9,283 nucleotides of DNA from an uncultured Clostridia bacterium (GTDB lineage Bacteria; Bacillota; Clostridia; Oscillospirales; Oscillospiraceae). Position 1 is the stretch's first letter. Every line of letters starts with the position of its first letter. The DNA lies in assembly GCA_937907975.1 (NCBI GenBank), contig CALEQS010000006.1, positions 1-9,283 of the forward strand, given 5' to 3'. The translations under genes were made by a program, and so were the position numbers. The notes under the pieces are model-generated. The model had not been told where the DNA came from and searched no databases. It saw only the letters and a program-made list of their open reading frames with translations. Positions 6,366 through 9,283 of the stretch are shown here, piece by piece.

Positions 6366-7135
6366 CCCTGTGCACCTCCTTTGCCATGCTCCGGGAACTG
6401 GGCGCGGAACTCCGGGGAGGAGAGCACCAGCAGGGGCGGCCCCTGCACGAGCACCTGCTTTTTCAGCAGAATGACCTTGTCCACCCGCTTCAGCGTGCCG
6501 AAATCGTGGGTGGAGAGCAGGATGGACAGATCGTAGTTGGTGCGGATCTCGTCCAGCAGATCCAGTAACTGCCGTTCGCCCACCTCGTCCACGCCGGACA
6601 TGGGTTCATCGAGGATCAGAATGTTGGGCAGGGGCTCCAGCGCCATGGCCAGCAGTACACGCTGGACCTCGCCGCCGGACAGTGCACCCACCCGCTTGTC
6701 AATGAGCTTTTCGGCGTTGACCCGCTTCAGGCATTCCAGCACTTTGGCCCGCAGCTTTGCCGGAGTGGGCAGAAAGACCGGCCAGCGGGAGATGGCCGTT
6801 ACAAACAGATCCAGCACGCTGACCGGGTCGCCCGGGTCAAAGCTGGGGCTCTGGGGCACATAGCCGATGCGGGGCTTCAGATGCTCACCGGTGGCGGTAT
6901 GGAAGGAGATGGAGCCGCTGGCGCCGCTCATCTGGCCTAGGATGCTCTTGAAGAGGGAACTCTTGCCCGCACCGTTGGGGCCGATCAGCGCGATCAGCTC
7001 TCCGCAGTGCATATGAAAATTGACGTGATCGAGAATGGTGTCGTCGCCCCGGACGACGGTCAGATCCTGCACCTTGAGACAGCAGGAACCGTGACAGCCG
7101 GTGGAGCAGTTTTGGTGTTTGATGGGTTTTGTCAC
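6362..7135 (-). CDS. znuC: Zinc ABC transporter ATPase (ZnuC/AdcC type) with Cys-rich N-terminus
   Basis: This 257-residue ABC ATPase powers metal uptake through ZnuB. It has Walker A GPNGAGKS (52-59), Q-loop Gln95, signature LSGGE (152-156), Walker B LILDEP (173-178) and switch His210. Ahead of the usual first strand (about residue 20) is an extension with Cys at 10, 14, 18 and 19 in the pattern CSTGCHGSCC. It resembles a small metal- or cluster-binding motif. I recall similar Cys-bearing N-termini in clostridial homologues but cannot verify this here. The start is a GTG at 7135 that overlaps the znuA stop (GTGA). GGAGG at 7143-7147 is 7 nt upstream and supports it. A later start would remove the Cys motif and lose the ribosome binding site. 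Confidence 0.92.
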   Translation of the reverse strand: MTKPIKHQNCSTGCHGSCCLKVQDLTVVRGDDTILDHVNFHMHCGELIALIGPNGAGKSSLFKSILGQMSGASGSISFHTATGEHLKPRIGYVPQSPSFDPGDPVSVLDLFVTAISRWPVFLPTPAKLRAKVLECLKRVNAEKLIDKRVGALSGGEVQRVLLAMALEPLPNILILDEPMSGVDEVGERQLLDLLDEIRTNYDLSILLSTHDFGTLKRVDKVILLKKQVLVQGPPLLVLSSPEFRAQFPEHGKGGAQG

Positions 7136-8055
7136 TGATATGCCTCCATAATGGTTTCAATGTTGCTGCGAATGACCGCCTCGTAGGCCGCCAGCCCGCC
7201 GCCATCACCGCTCATGCACATGCTGAGGGGATAGGTCTGGATGCCGCACTCCCGGCAGATGACCTGGGCGGTGGCGTCGCTGCCGTTTACCTCTGTAAAC
7301 ACGGCGGGAATGTCGTTTTCCTTCACCAGGGCCACGATGGCCTTGATGGTCTTGGCGCTGGCCTCACTGCCTTCTTCTTCCTCTACCGCCGCCAGCAGGT
7401 GCATGCCGAAGCTGTCGGCAAAGTAAGCAAAGCCGTCGTGGAAGGTGATGAGGTCGTAGTGACTGCCGCCCAGCATGTCCATCATCTCCTGATGAAATGT
7501 AGCCAGCTCGTCGGCCGTCGCCTGAGCATTGGCACGGTATGCGTCTGCCCGCTCCGGGTCGGCCTCAGCCAGACCTTCAGCGATGTTCTGCGCCATCACC
7601 GCCGCATTGCGGGGGTCCATCCAGATATGGGGATCTGCCTCATGGTCATGATCGCGCTCCAGTGCCGCATGATCGTGGCCGTCAGCATCGTCATGCTCGT
7701 TGCCATTCAACAGAGTGATGCCGGTGCTGGCGTCGATCACGTCCCGGCCATCCAGCACATCGTCCAGAAAATCTTCCAGTCCTGCGCCGTTTTCCACCAG
7801 TACGTCGGCTTTTTCCACGGCCTCCATGTCCTGCATGGTCAGGGTGTAGTTGTGCAGGCAGGATACCTGCTGGTCGATGACGAGTTTAACCTCCACGCCG
7901 TCGAGCCCCTCAGTGACTGCCTGCGTCAGCAGATAGACCGGGTAGGTGGTGGCCGCCACTCGAAGGGCGGTGCTGTCTGTGTGATCCTGCCGTGCGCCGC
8001 AGCCGGACAGGACCAGCGCCGCGCAGATCAGCAGGGAAAGCAATGTTTTTTTCAA
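7132..8055 (-). CDS. znuA: Zinc-binding lipoprotein of ABC transporter (ZnuA/AdcA type)
   Basis: The 307-residue protein is a cluster A-I metal-binding protein anchored outside the membrane. The lipoprotein signal peptide ends in a lipobox LSGC, with Cys19 as the lipidated residue. Probable zinc ligands are His68 (CLHNYTL), His143 (DPHIWMDP) and His206 (ITFHDGFAYF), with an acidic fourth ligand near the C-terminus, possibly Asp284. A His/Asp-rich loop at about 121-138 (His121, 127, 129, 136, 138) is typical of zinc rather than manganese binders. The start is a TTG at 8055: GGAGGTG lies 5 nt upstream, the signal peptide begins MKKTLLSLL, and no in-frame ATG or GTG precedes it. It is first in the znuA-znuC-znuB operon. 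Confidence 0.93.
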   Translation of the reverse strand: MKKTLLSLLICAALVLSGCGARQDHTDSTALRVAATTYPVYLLTQAVTEGLDGVEVKLVIDQQVSCLHNYTLTMQDMEAVEKADVLVENGAGLEDFLDDVLDGRDVIDASTGITLLNGNEHDDADGHDHAALERDHDHEADPHIWMDPRNAAVMAQNIAEGLAEADPERADAYRANAQATADELATFHQEMMDMLGGSHYDLITFHDGFAYFADSFGMHLLAAVEEEEGSEASAKTIKAIVALVKENDIPAVFTEVNGSDATAQVICRECGIQTYPLSMCMSGDGGGLAAYEAVIRSNIETIMEAYQ

Positions 8056-8060
8056 GGAAA

Positions 8061-8067
8061 CACCTCC
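8061..8067 (-). promoter_or_regulatory. Ribosome binding site that fixes the TTG start of znuA
   Basis: GGAGGTG on the minus strand ends 5 nt before the TTG at 8055. The promoter places the transcript start at about 8070, so the site sits almost at the 5' end of the mRNA and the leader is only about 15 nt. Confidence 0.8.
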
Positions 8068-8076
8068 AAGGAACCT

Positions 8077-8105
8077 ATCCTAACATTCATGCGCAAAAAA
8101 GTCAA
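8077..8105 (-). promoter_or_regulatory. Promoter of the znuA-znuC-znuB operon
   Basis: On the minus strand TTGACT (plus 8100-8105) and TAGGAT (plus 8077-8082) are separated by exactly 17 bp. An upstream TG gives the extended -10 form TGTTAGGAT. It lies directly before the znuA ribosome binding site. Confidence 0.8.
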
Positions 8106-8120
8106 TTTTATGATTATTGT

Positions 8121-8146
8121 CTCATATGAGCAGATGTAAATATGAG
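8121..8146. repeat. CTCATATGAG palindrome and ATATGAG direct repeat upstream of the znuA promoter
   Basis: CTCATATGAG (8121-8130) is a perfect 10-bp palindrome. Its ATATGAG half (8124-8130) recurs as a direct copy at 8140-8146, 16 bp away. The cluster starts 16 bp upstream of the -35 box of the zinc operon. It does not match the Bacillus Zur or streptococcal AdcR consensus as I know them. A regulator-binding role is inference. Confidence 0.4.
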
Positions 8147-8188
8147 AAAACAGGAAAGACGGGACAGCGCTCGCAGTGCGCCGTCCCG
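8140..8188 (-). terminator. Rho-independent terminator after ribU
   Basis: CGGGAC (8160-8165) pairs with GTCCCG (8183-8188). After one mismatch, GCGC (8167-8170) pairs with GCGC (8178-8181) around a 7-nt loop. On the minus strand the stem is followed by the T-rich TCTTTCCTGTTTTCTC. No T-run follows in the plus direction. It lies 42 nt after the ribU stop and shields the zinc operon promoter. Confidence 0.8.
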
Positions 8189-8230
8189 CCTTCTGGGAAG
8201 AAACAAATCACATATAAATAAAACTTGAAA

Positions 8231-8863
8231 TTACTGTCTGCCGTGCATCAGCGGGGAGAGGGGCTTGTAGATGAGGAAGCAGAGGATTGCGTCGATCAGG
8301 CCCTTGCAGAAGGTGAAGGGCAGGTTGAAGATGACCAGGCACTTCAGCAGGCTGTTGGCGGAGGGCAGGATGGCCTGATACATACCGATGATGGCCTCCA
8401 TGGGCAGACCGTAGCAAACCACATAGGCGGGGTAGACCAGAAAGTAGTTGAAGGGGACGCTGAGCACAGCCATCAGGACACAGCCGACCAGGCTGGCAAT
8501 GACTGCGCCGGAGCGGTTTCTGCGGAAGTGGTAGATGAGTCCGGCGGACAGGCACATGACTGCGCCCATCGTGAAGTTAAAGAGCTCACCCACATAGGCG
8601 CTGGAGGTGCCCTTGATCAGAATCTGGAGCAGGTTCTTGATGAACTCCACCACAACGCCGTACACCGGGCCGAGGGCAAAGGAACCCAGCAGAGCGGGCA
8701 GGTCAGAGATGTCCAGCTTCACAAAGCTGGGAATCAGCATGGGAATGGGCACCTCGATAAACATGAGCACGAAGGCCACTGCGCTGAGCATGGCGGTGAC
8801 GACCAGAGAGCGGGTGGTCACGCGCTTTTTGGATTTGGATGCGGTCGGGTTTGCAGTAGTCAT
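8231..8863 (-). CDS. ribU: Riboflavin ECF transporter S component RibU
   Basis: This is the substrate-binding membrane subunit of an energy-coupling-factor transporter and captures riboflavin. The 210-residue protein has about six hydrophobic segments after a basic N-terminus (KSKKR near 9-13). It has the small-residue motif AMLSAVAF (24-31) that docks to the EcfT subunit, then VKLDISDLPALLGSFALGP (48-66), FIKNL (74-78) and GTSSAYVGELFNF (85-97), all typical of RibU. Riboflavin specificity is strongly supported by the FMN riboswitch in its leader. The energising EcfA/EcfA'/EcfT subunits are not in this window and are presumably shared and encoded elsewhere. The ATG at 8863 is chosen because AAGGAG lies 9 nt upstream. 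A longer reading from ATG 8932 would run through the leader terminator hairpin. Confidence 0.95.
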   Translation of the reverse strand: MTTANPTASKSKKRVTTRSLVVTAMLSAVAFVLMFIEVPIPMLIPSFVKLDISDLPALLGSFALGPVYGVVVEFIKNLLQILIKGTSSAYVGELFNFTMGAVMCLSAGLIYHFRRNRSGAVIASLVGCVLMAVLSVPFNYFLVYPAYVVCYGLPMEAIIGMYQAILPSANSLLKCLVIFNLPFTFCKGLIDAILCFLIYKPLSPLMHGRQ

Positions 8864-8872
8864 AATAAAAGA

Positions 8873-8878
8873 CTCCTT
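8873..8878 (-). promoter_or_regulatory. Ribosome binding site of ribU
   Basis: AAGGAG on the minus strand, 9 nt before the ATG at 8863. It lies after the leader terminator hairpin rather than inside it. This favours control by transcription termination over direct masking of the ribosome binding site. Confidence 0.75.
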
Positions 8879-8879
8879 A

Positions 8880-8922
8880 TGAAAATAGTAAACACCTGAA
8901 AGTCCTATGCCTTTCAGGTGCT
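8880..8922 (-). terminator. Riboswitch-controlled terminator hairpin
   Basis: On the minus strand CACCTGAAAG (plus 8911-8920) pairs perfectly with CTTTCAGGTG (plus 8893-8902) around an 8-nt loop. TTTACTATTTTC follows. The hairpin lies between the FMN aptamer and the ribU ribosome binding site, as expected for an intrinsic terminator that forms when FMN is bound. The U-tract is interrupted, so efficiency is uncertain. Confidence 0.75.
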
Positions 8923-8954
8923 GCAATTTCATTCGGAGCTGCGCTAAAAATACA

Positions 8955-9071
8955 ACACATCTTCTTTCATCCAGACTTTACTGTCGGTATCGGAGTTGCA
9001 CCGATTCATACCCAAAGAGGCTCGCGGACTTTACCGCCGGTCGGGAATTTCACCCTGCCCTGAAGACATAT
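8955..9071 (-). promoter_or_regulatory. FMN riboswitch (RFN element) aptamer
   Basis: Read on the minus strand, this region contains the conserved RFN blocks in order: CAGGGCAGGGTGAAATTCCC, GACCGGCGGTAAAGTCCGCG, GGTGCAACTCCGATACCGAC, and AGTAAAGTCTGGATGAAAGA. The closing stem P1 is formed by AUAUGUCUUC (9071-9062) and GAAGAUGUGU (8964-8955), about ten pairs including G-U. It senses FMN and should reduce ribU expression when flavin is plentiful. Confidence 0.97.
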
Positions 9072-9093
9072 CTGTTCAGTTGTTCCGTGATTT

Positions 9094-9122
9094 AATATAG
9101 CACGCATTCAAGTAAAATGCAA
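9094..9122 (-). promoter_or_regulatory. Promoter of the FMN riboswitch-ribU transcript
   Basis: On the minus strand TTGCAT (plus 9117-9122) and TATATT (plus 9094-9099) are 17 bp apart, with TG one base before the -10 (TGCTATATT). Initiation near 9087 would put the aptamer about 16 nt into the transcript. Confidence 0.75.
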
Positions 9123-9146
9123 CTCTTTTTTCATGCGTTTTCTGCA

Positions 9147-9175
9147 TTGACGGACGAGAAATAATCCCCTACAAT
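9147..9175 (+). promoter_or_regulatory. Promoter of the SLOG/DUF1273-like gene
   Basis: TTGACG (9147-9152) and TACAAT (9170-9175) are exactly 17 bp apart, each 5 of 6 to consensus. The promoter is back to back with the ribU promoter; the two -35 boxes are separated by 24 bp. Confidence 0.72.
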
Positions 9176-9210
9176 AAATTATATATATTCTGCAGAGAGG
9201 AAGTGCGCCC

Positions 9211-9283
9211 GTGGGAGAGGAGATCACCTGCTGCTTTACCGGCCACCGGCCCCACCGCCTGCCGTGGCACGAGGACGAACTGC
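9211..9283 (+). CDS. SLOG-superfamily (DUF1273/YpsA-like) protein, N-terminus only
   Basis: Only the first 24 codons are present. They begin with GTG at 9211 and read MGEEITCCFTGHRPHRLPW, then HEDEL. The CCFTGHRP...LPW opening is characteristic of the DUF1273 proteins of Firmicutes, part of the SLOG nucleotide-binding superfamily related to DprA and LOG. In this family the first strand runs into a nucleotide-contacting loop. Their cellular role is largely unresolved. GAGGAAG at 9197-9203 lies 7 nt before the GTG, and a good promoter stands just upstream, so this is the real start although it is not ATG. The window edge cuts the gene, so integrity and function cannot be judged. Confidence 0.75.
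   Translation, partial: MGEEITCCFTGHRPHRLPWHEDEL

Noticed and set aside
4467..6536. A 689-codon open frame on the plus strand across the oxidoreductase, znuB and part of znuC
   Set aside because: Same reason: a shadow of real minus-strand genes, with low-complexity Gln/His/Gly-rich composition and no ribosome binding site or promoter context.
7129..8139. A 336-codon plus-strand open frame opposite znuA
   Set aside because: ZnuA on the other strand has a lipobox, metal ligands, a ribosome binding site and a promoter; the antisense frame has none of these.
8864..8932. N-terminal extension of RibU to ATG 8932
   Set aside because: The extra residues would be encoded by the riboswitch terminator hairpin, and AAGGAG sits just before ATG 8863.
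1..9283. Mobile elements, CRISPR arrays, toxin-antitoxin or defence genes
   Set aside because: No transposase, integrase, spaced repeat array or small paired ORFs are seen; nearly every stretch is accounted for by housekeeping or transport genes. The SLOG-like fragment at the right edge is too short to assign to a defence system.

Overview
The window looks like ordinary chromosome from a fairly GC-rich anaerobic Firmicute, most likely a clostridial gut bacterium of the Oscillospiraceae/Flavonifractor type. This rests on gene order (DUF177-rpmF, der-plsY-gpsA), near-consensus sigma-A promoters with 17-bp spacers, strong AGGAGG-type ribosome binding sites, an FMN riboswitch before an ECF transporter S component, and GC-rich third codon positions. 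I see no mobile element, CRISPR array, phage gene, tRNA or rRNA. The genus is inference only.

Left part (1-4470): a truncated RluA-family pseudouridine synthase (minus) is divergent from a DUF177/YceD gene and rpmF (plus), which share a near-perfect promoter and end at a terminator. A 200-nt gap follows, holding a candidate promoter and an unexplained series of hairpins. Then comes the tightly packed der-plsY-gpsA operon: a ribosome-assembly GTPase and two enzymes of glycerol-3-phosphate and phospholipid synthesis. It ends at a strong hairpin that also serves the convergent gene on the other side.

Middle part (4473-8105, minus strand): a zinc-uptake ABC operon is read in the order znuA (His-rich binding lipoprotein, TTG start), znuC (ATPase with a Cys-rich N-terminus, GTG start) and znuB (permease). 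The genes are coupled by 4-nt stop/start overlaps. A zinc-less MDR/quinone-oxidoreductase-like gene follows after 54 nt. It has its own probable promoter, but no terminator separates it from znuB.

Right part (8160-9283): a riboflavin ECF S component (RibU) on the minus strand is controlled by an FMN riboswitch with a terminator-type expression platform. Its promoter is divergent from a second good promoter, which drives a SLOG/DUF1273-like gene cut off by the window edge.

There is no clearly new biological system here. The points most worth a second look are the folded der leader, the repeat cluster upstream of znuA, the Cys-rich ZnuC N-terminus, the zinc-less oxidoreductase next to the zinc transporter, and the architecture of the FMN riboswitch.
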